A stretch of DNA of 64,000 bases from CALHVX01 sp964640725 (lineage in GTDB: Bacteria; Pseudomonadota; Gammaproteobacteria; Pseudomonadales; Azotimanducaceae): NCBI GenBank assembly GCA_964640725.1, contig CAZXIJ010000004.1:62001-126000 (forward strand), read 5' to 3'. The stretch's first letter is position 1. Each line of letters opens with the position of its first letter. Position numbers and translations under genes: made by a program. Positions 15,972-25,238 of this stretch are shown piece by piece. The notes under the pieces were generated by a model, which worked only from the letters and a program-made list of their open reading frames with translations, did no database searches and was not told the origin of the DNA.

Positions 15972-17846
15972 ATGACTGACCTGCTCTCCCCGGTCGCCTT
16001 GCGGCTGCTGGGACTCTTCCTGTTCCTGGGCGCGGCGGTCCGCCTGACGCTCCTGCGCCTGGCGACCGGTATTGTGCCCCCGGGGGACAGCAGCGCCGCC
16101 TGGCCCGCCCATGTGCTCCTGCAGGGCTTCCGGGCAGACCTGCTGATTGCGGTGCCCCTGGCCATCCTGTTTGCCGTGCTCGCTCGCCGGGCGCGCCCGC
16201 GGGTTACCGGTGCCCTCGCCTACCTTGCGGTTGCCGTGATGCTGCTCGTCAGCATCGCCGAGCTGTTCTTCTGGAACGAGTTCCAGTCGCGGCTCGATCG
16301 GCTGGTGTTCCACTATCTGGCGTACCCGCGCGAGGTGCTGACTTTTCTGGAAGACCAGTTTTACCTGAGCCTGTACGCCCTGCCCTTTCTCGGCCTTGGC
16401 GCGCTGCTCACCGTCTGGGTGATCCGGCCGCTGCGGGAACCCGGACAGGCCAGCGGCACCCGGCGGCCTCTGGGGCTGGCCGCTATCGTCGCCGTGCTAC
16501 TGGCTGCAAGCTTCTGGCCGGCCGCTCTGCCCCCGGGGCGCGTTGCGCCACAGCTTGCCAGCAACGGCTACCTCGGCATCGCGCGCGCCGCGCTCACGGA
16601 CGAACGTCGCTGGACCGGCCGCTACCCCGGCGATGCGCATCCGCCGAGCGCCGGCAGCAAGGTGCCGACAACCACCCCAGCATCGCTCCAGCTCGCGCCA
16701 GCGCCGACGGCGCAGCGACCGAAGCACCTGGTGCTGATCATCATGGAGTCCTTCGCCGGCGAGACCTGGCAAGACCCAGCCCTGCGCGCGCAGTACCTGC
16801 CGAACTTCAGCCGCCTGGCCACGCGCAGTTGGTCGTTTACCAATATCTTTGCCAGCGGTTCACGCACGACCCGGGGCATGGAAGCATTGCTTAACGGCAT
16901 GCTGCCGCTACCCGGCGTGTCTACCAGCCAGCGCCCGGACCCGCAGCGGCTACCCTCTTTGCCCCGGGCACTGACTGCTGCCGGCTGGCACAGCGGCTTC
17001 GTCTATGCGGGCTGGCCGGACTTTTCAGACCTGACTGCTTACTGGCAGGCGATCGGTTTTGAGCACACCACAGATCGCCGCAGCTTTGCCGGCGAGGACC
17101 TGTTCCAGACCAGCTGGGGCTATGCCGACGAACACCTGTTTGAGCGCCTGCAGCAAGAAATGACAGTGCGCGTTGGCAACCACGAGCGCGTCTTCCTGGC
17201 GGCGCTGACCCTGAGCCACCATCGGCCCTACGACTACCCCGCGCAGCGGGTGCCCTGGCCGGCCGATGAGCGCCGCTCGGAATTTGCTATGGCCTACGCC
17301 GACTGGGCCCTCGGTCGCTTCATGAACGACGTGCAGGCCATGCCCTGGTACGACGACACGCTGTTCGTGATTGCCGCCGATCACGGCGCCCACTTTCGGG
17401 GCAACGCCAGCATTCCGGTCGACAGCTATCGCGTTCCCCTGCTGCTCCACGGCCCGGCGGTGCTCGGCGAGCCGCGGCAGATCGATCATCTCGGATCGCT
17501 CGTAGAAGTGCCGCGCACGGTGCTCGGGATCCTGGGTCTGCAGAGTTCGGAGAACTTTTACGGGACCAGCCTGCTCGACGGCAATCAGGCTCTGGTGCCC
17601 GTCGAGCATGACTACGACGTCGGGCTGGTCGATCCGGGCGGCGTCACGGTACTGCGCCGGGACGGCGCTGCGGAACGCTGGGACTGGCAGCCAAAGGCCG
17701 GTGCGAGGCACCGCCAAAAACTCGTGCCCGGCGAGCCCGAAGCCCCTTCAGCGGCCCGGGTATACCGTCACTTCAAACAAGCGCACGAACGGTACTACGG
17801 ACGCCAGGCGGAGCATCTGGAAGCAGCAAGCGCACTCAGGCGGTAA
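15972..17846 (+). CDS. LTA synthase-like sulfatase-fold membrane protein
   Basis: A 624-residue protein with about five transmembrane helices in the first 190 residues, then a periplasmic alkaline-phosphatase/sulfatase domain. HLVLIIMESFAGETW holds the first metal-binding Glu, ASGSRTTRGMEALLNG the probable catalytic Thr, SHHRPYDYP a conserved His pair and IAADHGAHF the second metal site. This architecture is that of LtaS and OpgB-type phosphoglycerol transferases, which move sn-glycerol-1-phosphate from phosphatidylglycerol to a polymer or periplasmic glucan, so a role decorating envelope glycans is likely. It starts at the base after the 2OG oxygenase stop and overlaps the convergent SDR gene by 11 nt. 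Confidence 0.88.
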   Translation: MTDLLSPVALRLLGLFLFLGAAVRLTLLRLATGIVPPGDSSAAWPAHVLLQGFRADLLIAVPLAILFAVLARRARPRVTGALAYLAVAVMLLVSIAELFFWNEFQSRLDRLVFHYLAYPREVLTFLEDQFYLSLYALPFLGLGALLTVWVIRPLREPGQASGTRRPLGLAAIVAVLLAASFWPAALPPGRVAPQLASNGYLGIARAALTDERRWTGRYPGDAHPPSAGSKVPTTTPASLQLAPAPTAQRPKHLVLIIMESFAGETWQDPALRAQYLPNFSRLATRSWSFTNIFASGSRTTRGMEALLNGMLPLPGVSTSQRPDPQRLPSLPRALTAAGWHSGFVYAGWPDFSDLTAYWQAIGFEHTTDRRSFAGEDLFQTSWGYADEHLFERLQQEMTVRVGNHERVFLAALTLSHHRPYDYPAQRVPWPADERRSEFAMAYADWALGRFMNDVQAMPWYDDTLFVIAADHGAHFRGNASIPVDSYRVPLLLHGPAVLGEPRQIDHLGSLVEVPRTVLGILGLQSSENFYGTSLLDGNQALVPVEHDYDVGLVDPGGVTVLRRDGAAERWDWQPKAGARHRQKLVPGEPEAPSAARVYRHFKQAHERYYGRQAEHLEAASALRR

Positions 17847-18630
17847 AGCCTGCGTCGATCACCAGCTCGGTGCCCGTCATGTAGGACGAGTCGTCACTGG
17901 CCAGAAAGAGCACGCCGTTGGCAATGTCCATTGCCTGCCCCGGCCGGCCGAGCGCCGTGGTCTGGGTCATGCCATCCAGATCGACCTCGTTCGCGCCCTC
18001 GGCAAGGTCCGGGGGCTCGATGGTCTGCCAAATTGGCGTGTCAATCACACCCGGGTGCACGGAGTTGACGCGAATGGGCCAACCTTCCGCGCCGCACTCC
18101 ACCGCCATGGCTTTGCTGAGCAGGCGCACGCCGCCTTTGGTGGCACAGTAAGCGGCCAGGCGGTTGGCGCCACGCAGCCCGGCAACGCTGGAGAGGTTGA
18201 TGATGCTGCCTTCGCCGCTGCGAACCATCGCCGGGATGCTGTGCTTGATGCCCAGGAACACACCCTCGAGATTGACCGCCTGCTGGCGCCGCCAGTCTTC
18301 CAGGGACAGGTCGACCAGCCGCCCGGCCAGCGCAATGCCGGCGTTGTTGACGAGCACCGTAAGCGCGCCGAACTGCGCCTCGGCCTGAGCCACAATCTGC
18401 TGCCAGGTTTCTTCGCAGGTCACGTCCTGAACGCTGAAGGCGACCTTTGCTCCGGCGCCGGCCAGCCGCGCCGCAGCCGCCTGGCCGGCGGCCTGGTCGA
18501 CATCGGTCAGCAGCACGCTGGCGCCCTCGGCAGCCAGCCGCTCAGCACAGGCCAGGCCAATGCCGGAGGCCGCGCCGGTCACGATCGCCACCTTGCCGGC
18601 CACGCGGCCGGTATTGTCTATCTGCGTCAT
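17836..18630 (-). CDS. Short-chain dehydrogenase/reductase (classical SDR)
   Basis: A 264-residue classical SDR. The NAD(P)-binding motif is TGAASGIG, NNAG is followed by the catalytic Ser of INLSSVAG and the YCATK active-site motif (Tyr and Lys), and the C-terminus ends in YMTGTELVIDAGFTA. LLTDVDQ with an Asp after the second strand suggests NAD preference. It oxidises or reduces an alcohol/ketone pair; the substrate is unknown, although close relatives act on 3-alpha/20-beta-hydroxysteroids or cyclic alcohols. I prefer the ATG at 18630, with GGGAG seven bases upstream, over the in-frame ATG at 18648, which lacks a good ribosome site. It is divergent from the carbonic anhydrase gene. Confidence 0.9.
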   Translation of the reverse strand: MTQIDNTGRVAGKVAIVTGAASGIGLACAERLAAEGASVLLTDVDQAAGQAAAARLAGAGAKVAFSVQDVTCEETWQQIVAQAEAQFGALTVLVNNAGIALAGRLVDLSLEDWRRQQAVNLEGVFLGIKHSIPAMVRSGEGSIINLSSVAGLRGANRLAAYCATKGGVRLLSKAMAVECGAEGWPIRVNSVHPGVIDTPIWQTIEPPDLAEGANEVDLDGMTQTTALGRPGQAMDIANGVLFLASDDSSYMTGTELVIDAGFTA

Positions 18631-18681
18631 TCGCTTCTCCCGGTTCATGGAATCACTCTAAGGGCTCTCGCAGCAGACCGC

Positions 18682-18687
18682 TATACT
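18682..18687 (+). promoter_or_regulatory. -10 element (TATACT) for the carbonic anhydrase gene
   Basis: TATACT lies 37 nt before the ATG at 18725. No recognisable -35 box stands 16-18 nt upstream. The same hexamer precedes several other genes in this window. Confidence 0.4.
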
Positions 18688-18724
18688 GCGCCGCGCTCGC
18701 CACCGACAACGGAGTTCGTTCACC

Positions 18725-19288
18725 ATGACCGCCGACGACCAGTTTCCCGATGCAGCCTTTATCGCCCCGAGCGCCGAGCTGTACGGCGATATCCGGCTTG
18801 CTGCCGAAACCAGCATCTGGCCCAAGGTCGTCATGCGTGCCGAGTCCCAGCACATCGAGATCGGCGTCGGCACGAACATCCAGGATTTCGTCATGATTCA
18901 TGTCGGCGCTGGCCATCCGAGCCTGATCGGCGACTGGTGCTCCATCACGCATCACGTCACTGTGCACGGTGCCGCGATCGGCGATCGCTGCCTGATCGGG
19001 ATCAACGCAACGCTCATGGACGGCTGCGTGATTGGCGAGGGCAGCATTGTGGCTGGCAACTCCCTGGTCCGCGAAGGCATGGTTATTCCGCCGAACAGCA
19101 TCGTCGCCGGCGTGCCTGCCAAGGTGATCGGCACCCGGGACAGCCGGATCCCCAACACTCTGAACGCGCTGGCCTATCTGGAAAATGCCCGCGCCTACAG
19201 CGCCGGCAACCACCGACGCTGGAGCGAACCGAGTTTCGCCGGGTTTATGGCCGAGCAGGAAGCGATGCTCAGGAAGACTCTGAGCTGA
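18725..19288 (+). CDS. Gamma-carbonic anhydrase family protein
   Basis: A 187-residue left-handed beta-helix protein with hexapeptide repeats (IGDWCSI, IGDRCLIGINATLMDG, IGEGSIVAGNSLV). The three candidate zinc His residues are in VMIHVGAG, HHVTVHGA and nearby, and IPPNSIVAGVPAKVIG is the usual C-terminal closing segment. Members hydrate CO2 or act as inactive homologues (YrdA, PaaY; some are thioesterase-like). Position relative to the MFS gene, 2 nt downstream, shows co-transcription. GGAG is found nine bases before the ATG. The Zn ligand set looks intact, so carbonic anhydrase activity is possible but not proven. Confidence 0.9.
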   Translation: MTADDQFPDAAFIAPSAELYGDIRLAAETSIWPKVVMRAESQHIEIGVGTNIQDFVMIHVGAGHPSLIGDWCSITHHVTVHGAAIGDRCLIGINATLMDGCVIGEGSIVAGNSLVREGMVIPPNSIVAGVPAKVIGTRDSRIPNTLNALAYLENARAYSAGNHRRWSEPSFAGFMAEQEAMLRKTLS

Positions 19289-19290
19289 GC

Positions 19291-20547
19291 ATGGCAAACG
19301 CCCACCGCCGACCCTGGGTACTGCTGTTCGGCGTCTGGCTGGTCTACGGCACCTTTGGCCTCGTGATGGCAAGCCTTGCCCCGATCGTCAGCCTGGTTGT
19401 TGACGACCTGAACCTGAGCCACGGCGCCATGGGCAGCATTCTCGGCGCCTGGCAGCTGGTCTACATCGCTGCGGCGATTCCCAGCGGCGCGCTGCTCGAC
19501 CGGTTTCCCAGTCGCTGGACCTTGAGTGCGGGCGTGATCCTGGTGGCGCTGTCGGCCCTGGGCCGCAGCCTGGCAACGGACTACTGGACCTTGCTCGGCG
19601 CCGTCATGCTGTTCGGCCTGGGCGGTCCGATCATCAGCGCCGGCGCCCCAAAGGTCATCGCACGGTACTTCTCCGGCAGCAACCGGGGCCTGGCCATGGG
19701 TATCTATATGACCGGGCCCGCCCTGGGCGGCATCGTGGCCCTGACCACGACCCACGCGTTGCTGCTGCCGGCTTTTGACGGCAACTGGCGCGCCGTCCTG
19801 CAGCTCTGGGCCGCAATCGCGATCGCCAGCGGCGTGGTCTGGTTCCTGCTCGCCGGCGCCCTCGACAAACCCGAAACCGCAAGCCCGACTGACCAGGCAG
19901 CATCTGCCGGCAAAGCTCAGGGCCCCAGTTCTGCCCGAACCCTGCTGCGGGACCCAGCCGTGCGTTTGGTCATGGTCATGAGTGTGGGCGTTTTTCTGAT
20001 CAACCACGGGCTGAACAACTGGCTGCCCGCGCTGCTCAACGAGGGCGGGCTTGACCTTGTGACCGCCGGCTACTGGGCCGCCTTTCCAACGCTGATCGGA
20101 ATCATCGGATCGCTACTGATTCCGCGGCTGGCAACACCTGCCCGGCGGTTGCCGATCCTGCTCGGCCTGGCTGTGGCCGCCATGGGCGCTTGTCTCCTGC
20201 TGGCACTCCCGGACCAGACCGCGCTTCCGGGCGCACTGTTGCTGCAAGGCATCGCGCGCAGCTCGCTGATGACCGTGCTGATCCTGACCCTGGTGGAGCT
20301 GCCGCGCATTGGCGAGCGCAATGCCGGCACGGCCAGCGGCCTGTTCTTTGCCGCTGCAGAGATCGGCGGGGTGCTTGGCCCGCTGTCCATGGGCCTGCTG
20401 TTCGACGCCACGGGCACCTTCGCCCCTGGCCTGTACCTGCTGGCAGCGACCGCTGCGGCGCTGACCTTTGGCGTGCGGCTATTGGGCCAGGAAATGCGCA
20501 GAGCCGCGCAGGCAGACGCTCAGGAGTCTGCCGCCGGCGCAGGCTGA
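19291..20547 (+). CDS. MFS transporter
   Basis: A 418-residue inner-membrane protein with about twelve hydrophobic segments and a hydrophilic central loop (KPETASPTDQAASAGKAQGP) between helices 6 and 7. GALLDRFPSRW between helices 2 and 3 is the MFS motif A variant. It resembles the CynX/NimT and nitrate/cyanate-type carriers more than sugar porters, but this is a weak impression. It starts 2 nt after the carbonic anhydrase stop, so the pair might link transport of a carboxylate or cyanate-like anion with CO2/bicarbonate chemistry, which is an inference from position. Its end overlaps the convergent metallopeptidase gene by 28 nt. Confidence 0.85.
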   Translation: MANAHRRPWVLLFGVWLVYGTFGLVMASLAPIVSLVVDDLNLSHGAMGSILGAWQLVYIAAAIPSGALLDRFPSRWTLSAGVILVALSALGRSLATDYWTLLGAVMLFGLGGPIISAGAPKVIARYFSGSNRGLAMGIYMTGPALGGIVALTTTHALLLPAFDGNWRAVLQLWAAIAIASGVVWFLLAGALDKPETASPTDQAASAGKAQGPSSARTLLRDPAVRLVMVMSVGVFLINHGLNNWLPALLNEGGLDLVTAGYWAAFPTLIGIIGSLLIPRLATPARRLPILLGLAVAAMGACLLLALPDQTALPGALLLQGIARSSLMTVLILTLVELPRIGERNAGTASGLFFAAAEIGGVLGPLSMGLLFDATGTFAPGLYLLAATAAALTFGVRLLGQEMRRAAQADAQESAAGAG

Positions 20548-21782
20548 GCGGCGAGCTTCAGCAGAGTTGCCAGCGCCGGAGAGTCGCCGCCGATCTGGGC
20601 CTCCACGAGCTCCTGAAAAGAATCAACGGTCACCGGCTCTCCGCGCTCAGCCAACCCCCGCAGAATCGGGTCCAGGCCGCCGCGCACGTCGTGCTCGCTT
20701 TTCAGCTCTTCGGCCAGAGCATGCAGACCGGCAACGGCCCGGCGCGTGACATCGCCTTTGCTGCGCCGGGTTGCCAGGCCGTTCACCTGCGCGCTGCGCC
20801 GCAGGGAATCCTGCATGGCATCATCAAAGCGGTCCTGGCTCAGCGTGTCCGTGCGGCGCATGATCTCCAGGCTGTAGTACTCCGCAATGCCTTCCACCAG
20901 CCAGTCTTCATTCCCCGCCGCCGACAGCCCGGTCGCGATGTGCACCAGTTCGTGAAGCAGGGTGCTGGTGCCATCTTCGCCAATCATCGGGCGATCGACG
21001 TGCAGGTAAAACGAGCGCGAGGCTGACAGCCCGCCGCGCCAGTAGGGATCGTCGGCACCGACGACCAGCAGTCGCGGTGGAAAAACGCCCGCAGCGTCTA
21101 TCAACGCCGGCAGGTTCCAGCGCAGGAACGCCAGAATATCGTTGCGCCGCAGGCCGTCGCCGGCCAGCCCGGCCACCGCCACGGTGCGGCCCGCGATCTG
21201 ATCGATCCGAACGCCCAGGGGGCCAGCGATCATCCATCCTGTCGGGCGGTCAAAGCGTCGCCGGGGGTTGACGACCCGCCGGCTGCGGTTATTCGCTCGG
21301 CCGTACTGCGTATGCACACTCCAGCCCTCGGGAACGTCGATCCGCACCCGGGCCACGGCGATCGCGCCGTCTTCCGTCAAGACGGAGGCCGGCGGGAACA
21401 GATCGTCTCCGCGAAACAGGCCACCGTCTTCGGTCAGGCGCGCATCGAAAGCCCCGCTGTCCCGGCGGCTGGTGATGTTGTAGCGATAGCGCAAGCGGCC
21501 GCCGTCCGCTGGAACCAGCCAGGTGACCTGGTCGCCATCGCGGGTGACCTCGCCGTCGCTATCGCCCAACTCGTAGCGGGACGCGGGCATTCGCAAGATC
21601 AGTCGCTGCACGGCGGCGTTATCCTGCTCGATGCGGACATAGGCTTGCGCCGCGCCCTGCTTTGGCAGCAGCTGCGCCCGAAACCAGCTCTTGTACTGCG
21701 GTCCGTCAGCCATGCAGCCGGCACTCAGCAGCAACGCCGCGACGGCGATGGGCCTTGCCATCCAGTTTTGCATCAGTCTCAT
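20520..21782 (-). CDS. Lipoprotein zinc metallopeptidase (gluzincin, M61-like)
   Basis: A 420-residue protein with an N-terminal signal and a lipobox (LLLSAGC), so probably anchored in the envelope. The zinc site is HELVH (in STLLHELVHIATG) with the third ligand Glu of WLVEGIAEYY 18 residues later, a gluzincin arrangement. The N-terminal half (TWLVPADGGRLRYRYNITS and FRGDDLFPP) resembles the beta domain of M61 glycyl aminopeptidase-type proteins. It would act as a periplasmic peptidase; its substrate is unknown. The ATG at 21782 overlaps the fumarase stop by 4 nt (ATGA) and has GGAG upstream. It is the third gene of a coupled enoyl-CoA hydratase, fumarase, peptidase operon. Confidence 0.8.
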   Translation of the reverse strand: MRLMQNWMARPIAVAALLLSAGCMADGPQYKSWFRAQLLPKQGAAQAYVRIEQDNAAVQRLILRMPASRYELGDSDGEVTRDGDQVTWLVPADGGRLRYRYNITSRRDSGAFDARLTEDGGLFRGDDLFPPASVLTEDGAIAVARVRIDVPEGWSVHTQYGRANNRSRRVVNPRRRFDRPTGWMIAGPLGVRIDQIAGRTVAVAGLAGDGLRRNDILAFLRWNLPALIDAAGVFPPRLLVVGADDPYWRGGLSASRSFYLHVDRPMIGEDGTSTLLHELVHIATGLSAAGNEDWLVEGIAEYYSLEIMRRTDTLSQDRFDDAMQDSLRRSAQVNGLATRRSKGDVTRRAVAGLHALAEELKSEHDVRGGLDPILRGLAERGEPVTVDSFQELVEAQIGGDSPALATLLKLAAQPAPAADS

Positions 21783-23197
21783 CGGTCTCCGCGTTGCCCT
21801 GGCCCCGGGCCCTCGTCGTCGCTGCCCGGCACCCCCGGCGCAGTGAGCGCCAGCGGGGCCAGCAAGCGCGACAGCTCCTCCCGGGACAGGTCTGTCATTT
21901 CTTCCGCCACATCCAGCACCGGGCGTTGCCCGGCGTAAGCCGCCTTGGCGATCTGCGCGCCCAGATCGTAGCCGACAACACGATTCAGTGCCGTCACCAG
22001 GATCGGGTTCCGGGCCAGCCCGTTCTCCAGCACGGCCTCGTCGTAGACAAGCCCGTCGACGCAATCGCGGTGCAGGCTGCGCAGCGCGCCGGCGAGCAAG
22101 GTCAGGCTGCGCAGCAGGCGATCGGCCACCAGCGGCAGCATGACGTTGAGCTGGAAATTTCCGGACTGCCCGGCAACGGCAATCGAAGCATCGTTGCCCA
22201 TCACATCGGCCGCTACCATGGCCACAGCCTCCGGTATCACGGGATTGACCTTGCCGGGCATGATGCTGCTGCCTGGCTGGAGCGCCGGCAGACGCAGTTC
22301 GCCAAGCCCCATGAGCGGGCCGCTGTTCATCCACCGCAGGTCGTTGGCGATTTTCATCAGCGCCACCGCGAGGGTGCGCAGCTGGCCGCTCAACTCTACC
22401 GCCGTGTCCTGGCTCGCGATCCGGGTAAACGCGTTTCGTGCCGGCACGAACGCCAGCCCGGTTCGCGCGGCCAGCGCTGCTGCGAAGGCTTCGCTGAACC
22501 CCGCGGGCGCATTGACCCCGGTCCCGACGGCCGTGCCGCCCTGAGCCAGCTGCAGCAGCCGCGGCTGCACAGCGCGCAGACGCTCGCCGCACTCGAGCAG
22601 CTGATCGCGCCAGGCACCCAGTTCCTGCGCGACGGTAACCGGCATGGCATCCATCAGATGGGTGCGACCGGTCTTGACGAGCGCGCCCGCCTTGCTGGCC
22701 TGGGCGGCGAAGGCGTCTGCAAGGTCGTCAAGCGCCGGCAGCAATGCGCGCTCCAGGGCCAGGGCGGCGCTCACGTGAATCGCCGTCGGCACGACGTCGT
22801 TGCTGCTCTGGCTCATGTTGACGTGGTCGTTGGGATGCACCTCGATTTCGCCGGCAGCGCTCGCGACCCGAGCCAGCACTTCGTTTGCATTCATGTTGCT
22901 GCTGGTGCCGGAGCCGGTCTGGAACACCGTCACCGGAAACTGCGACAGCAAGGCATCGCCGCAGAGCTGATCTGCCGCCTCGACAATCGCAGCACCACGG
23001 CCGGCATCCAGCGCCCCAAGGGTGACGTTCGCCTGCGCGGCGCAGGCCTTGATGTGTCCGAGCGCTTGCAGAAAAGCGGCCGGCAGCGGTGCCCCGCCCC
23101 AGGCAAAGTTGTTGATAGCACGCTGCGTTTGCGCGCCCCAAAGCGCGTCGTCAGGCAACGTCACTTCACCCAGGGAATCCCGCTCGACGCGGCTCAT
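21779..23197 (-). CDS. fumC: Class II fumarate hydratase
   Basis: A 472-residue member of the fumarase/aspartase superfamily. QTGSGTSSNMNANEVLA and VHPNDHVNMSQSSND are the class II fumarase active-site segments; TGRTHLMDAMPVT carries the conserved His, and GSSIMPGKVNPVIPEA is the family signature with the catalytic Ser. It interconverts fumarate and L-malate in the TCA cycle, oxygen-stably and without an Fe-S cluster. HPNDHVN favours fumarase over aspartase. It is translationally coupled to the enoyl-CoA hydratase gene upstream and the peptidase gene downstream (4-nt overlaps), an unusual neighbourhood for fumC. The C-terminus extends a little into a disordered acidic tail. Confidence 0.92.
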   Translation of the reverse strand: MSRVERDSLGEVTLPDDALWGAQTQRAINNFAWGGAPLPAAFLQALGHIKACAAQANVTLGALDAGRGAAIVEAADQLCGDALLSQFPVTVFQTGSGTSSNMNANEVLARVASAAGEIEVHPNDHVNMSQSSNDVVPTAIHVSAALALERALLPALDDLADAFAAQASKAGALVKTGRTHLMDAMPVTVAQELGAWRDQLLECGERLRAVQPRLLQLAQGGTAVGTGVNAPAGFSEAFAAALAARTGLAFVPARNAFTRIASQDTAVELSGQLRTLAVALMKIANDLRWMNSGPLMGLGELRLPALQPGSSIMPGKVNPVIPEAVAMVAADVMGNDASIAVAGQSGNFQLNVMLPLVADRLLRSLTLLAGALRSLHRDCVDGLVYDEAVLENGLARNPILVTALNRVVGYDLGAQIAKAAYAGQRPVLDVAEEMTDLSREELSRLLAPLALTAPGVPGSDDEGPGPGQRGDR

Positions 23198-24027
23198 GAG
23201 CGCTTCAACGCGTTGGCTGCAAGTGCCCAGTGATCGTCGTGCGTCCAGGTCTGGACCAGCTGCGCGGACTCTTCCGCCTGCAGGATCGAGCGCGTGCTGC
23301 TGGCAGCCCGGTTCGCCAGGGCTTTGTGCGCCCGGAGGACCTGGGCCGGCCGCTGCGCGATACCCGCCACGTAGCTGCGCAATGCAGCGGCGAAGGCCGC
23401 CGCCGGGCCTTCCGTCAGCACTTCGATCAGACCCAGCTGCTGCGCCTCGCGCGCGTCGAGCAGTGCTGCCTCGGCCAGCAGGCGCAACGTCGGCCCGCGC
23501 CCGAGCCTCGCCAGCAGATCGGTGCCGCCGCCCCAGGCGGGAGACAGCCCCAGCTGGCCCTGGATGAAGCCCAGCTTCACCTCGTCGTGGGCGATGCGCC
23601 AGTCACAGGCCATCGCCAGCTCCGCGCCGCCACCGCGCGCGCTGCCGTTCAGCCCGGCAAGCACCGGCTGGGGGAAATCGCGGATCGCATTCAGCGCGGC
23701 CATGCCGCGCTCGGTCATAGCCTGCGTCTGGGCAGCGCTCCGCATGGCATCGAGTTCCTTCAGGTCGCCCCCGGCCGCAAAGCTGCGCTCGCCGCGACCG
23801 GTGATCACGACCAGCCGCAAACGGTCTGGCGTCGACCGCAGCGCCATGGCAGCGCTGTCGAGCACGCTGGCAATGGCTTCCAGCATGGCGAGCGCCAGGG
23901 CGTTGTGCTGAGCTTCCCGGTCAACGGTGAGCCAAAGCACTGGCCCCTCCAGCTGCACGTCAATTCGCTCATCGCTGCGAGCCTGCCGCAGCGCCTGGAG
24001 CCACTGAGCGTCAGTTTGAGTGGTCAA
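23194..24027 (-). CDS. Enoyl-CoA hydratase/isomerase family protein
   Basis: A crotonase-fold protein of about 277 residues. RSFAAGGDLKELDAM is the first oxyanion-hole loop and ARGGGAELAMACDWRIA the second; WGGGTDLLARLGRGPTLRLL follows in the usual place. The residue equivalent to the first catalytic Glu of rat enoyl-CoA hydratase seems not conserved, since GGAELAMACD has Glu only at the common structural position, so it may be an isomerase or a different crotonase. There is no ATG near the start; TTG at 24027 has GAGGG six bases upstream and is preferred over TTG at 24033. The gene heads the operon with fumC and the metallopeptidase. Confidence 0.85.
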   Translation of the reverse strand: MTTQTDAQWLQALRQARSDERIDVQLEGPVLWLTVDREAQHNALALAMLEAIASVLDSAAMALRSTPDRLRLVVITGRGERSFAAGGDLKELDAMRSAAQTQAMTERGMAALNAIRDFPQPVLAGLNGSARGGGAELAMACDWRIAHDEVKLGFIQGQLGLSPAWGGGTDLLARLGRGPTLRLLAEAALLDAREAQQLGLIEVLTEGPAAAFAAALRSYVAGIAQRPAQVLRAHKALANRAASSTRSILQAEESAQLVQTWTHDDHWALAANALKRS

Positions 24028-24141
24028 AAGCAAACCCTCGCCGATGGATGGATGCCGTTCGCCCGGCGGGCGACCGGACTTCGGCGCGAAGCCTAGCAGG
24101 ACCTCTGCGGGAGGGCGACGGTCCCCCGCGACCCGCCGCGA

Positions 24142-25002
24142 TCAGTCCCGCACCTGGCACCCCGGGCAAAAATAGAGCCTGCGGGCACTCACCTCGACGC
24201 GCTCAACGATGTCGCCGCAGTCATAGCAGGGCTGACCGTCGCGATCGAACACGGCAAAGCGCACCGCTTCCCGCGCCCGTTGTCGATGCCTGGCAACGTC
24301 CGGATCGAGCGCCCGGCGCAGGGCTGCAATGCGCCGTGGCGGGTTGGTCATGCCGCCGGTCTCGTAGGCGCGTCGACCGATGGTCAGGGTGGTCCGGGCC
24401 AAAGTGCCCAGCTCGCCAACGCTCAGATCGCGCGGCCTCAGCCACGGATTCAGCCGCGCCGTAAACAGAATTTCCGAGCGCAGATAGTTGCCGATCCCGG
24501 CCACGAAGCTCTGGTCAAGGTACAGCGCTGCCAGGCTGCGGCGAGCAAACCGGGGGTCCCGGCATTGATCCCGCAGGGGTCGCCATTCGAGGGTCTCGTC
24601 AAGGATGTCCGGCCCGAGCCGGGACAGGAACGGGTGCGCAGCCAGGCCATCAACATCCAGCAGATCGATTTCCGACGCGCTGTACAGCAAAGCGCTGTGC
24701 GTTTGCGTATGCAGTGCCATGCGCAGGGAGCGGTTGGTGTTCGGCCGCTGCCCGGCCCGCGCCGTGTACCAGCGCCCGTAGAGCTGATTGTGGCTGTAAA
24801 TCGTCAGCCCGCCATCGAGCCGGGTCAACATTGCCTTGCCCCGGGTATCGATCCGCAACACCGTCTGGCCAGCGAGGTCTTTTGCCTGCCGAGCGAGCCG
24901 GGGAAAAGTTCCGCGGTCAAAGTAGACCGACGCCAGGGGCTGGCCGACGACCACCCGGGCAATGCGATCTGCTGCTCGTCGTATCTCCGGGCCTTCGGGC
25001 AC
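24142..25002 (-). CDS. nei: Endonuclease VIII / formamidopyrimidine-type DNA glycosylase
   Basis: A 286-residue Fpg/Nei glycosylase. It starts with (M)PEGPEIRRAADRI, where the Pro1-Glu2 pair is the Schiff-base nucleophile and general acid; the central helix-two-turn-helix lies near AGIGNYLRSEILF, and a C-terminal four-Cys zinc finger is formed by CYDC and CPGC near residues 263 and 281. PEGPEIRRA favours Nei (oxidised pyrimidines) over Fpg. It excises oxidised bases and nicks the abasic site in base excision repair. The start is a GTG with GGAGG eight bases upstream. It is divergent from the aldehyde dehydrogenase gene and appears monocistronic. Confidence 0.92.
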   Translation of the reverse strand: MPEGPEIRRAADRIARVVVGQPLASVYFDRGTFPRLARQAKDLAGQTVLRIDTRGKAMLTRLDGGLTIYSHNQLYGRWYTARAGQRPNTNRSLRMALHTQTHSALLYSASEIDLLDVDGLAAHPFLSRLGPDILDETLEWRPLRDQCRDPRFARRSLAALYLDQSFVAGIGNYLRSEILFTARLNPWLRPRDLSVGELGTLARTTLTIGRRAYETGGMTNPPRRIAALRRALDPDVARHRQRAREAVRFAVFDRDGQPCYDCGDIVERVEVSARRLYFCPGCQVRD

Positions 25003-25178
25003 TGGCCTTCCTCCTGCACTGTCGCGAGGCTAGCGATCCCGGGTGCAGCAGGACGTGAAGTGGCCGCTCCATCACTTGGGCTTTACCGGCAACCGCCGTA
25101 CTATTCCTGCGCGATGACAGTGCCGGGTTGGCTGAGGGCAGCCGAGCGCACATCGTCGGCCGGCGCCGAGAAGCTAGG

Positions 25179-25238
25179 TATTTTCTTCAAAAGCTGCCGT
25201 AAGATTCTGTTTTACATAATGAAAGGGAGTTAATACTC
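25179..25238 (+). promoter_or_regulatory. AT-rich leader and presumed promoter of the aldehyde dehydrogenase gene
   Basis: This stretch is clearly more AT-rich than its surroundings. Possible -10 hexamers are CATAAT (25215-25220) and TAAGAT (25200-25205), neither with a good -35 partner. A strong ribosome site, AAAGGGAG, lies just before the ATG. Confidence 0.35.

Noticed and set aside
17608..19290. N-terminal extension of the MFS frame back into the carbonic anhydrase and SDR genes
   Set aside because: The frame is open by chance through two real genes; the MFS protein starts at the ATG at 19291.
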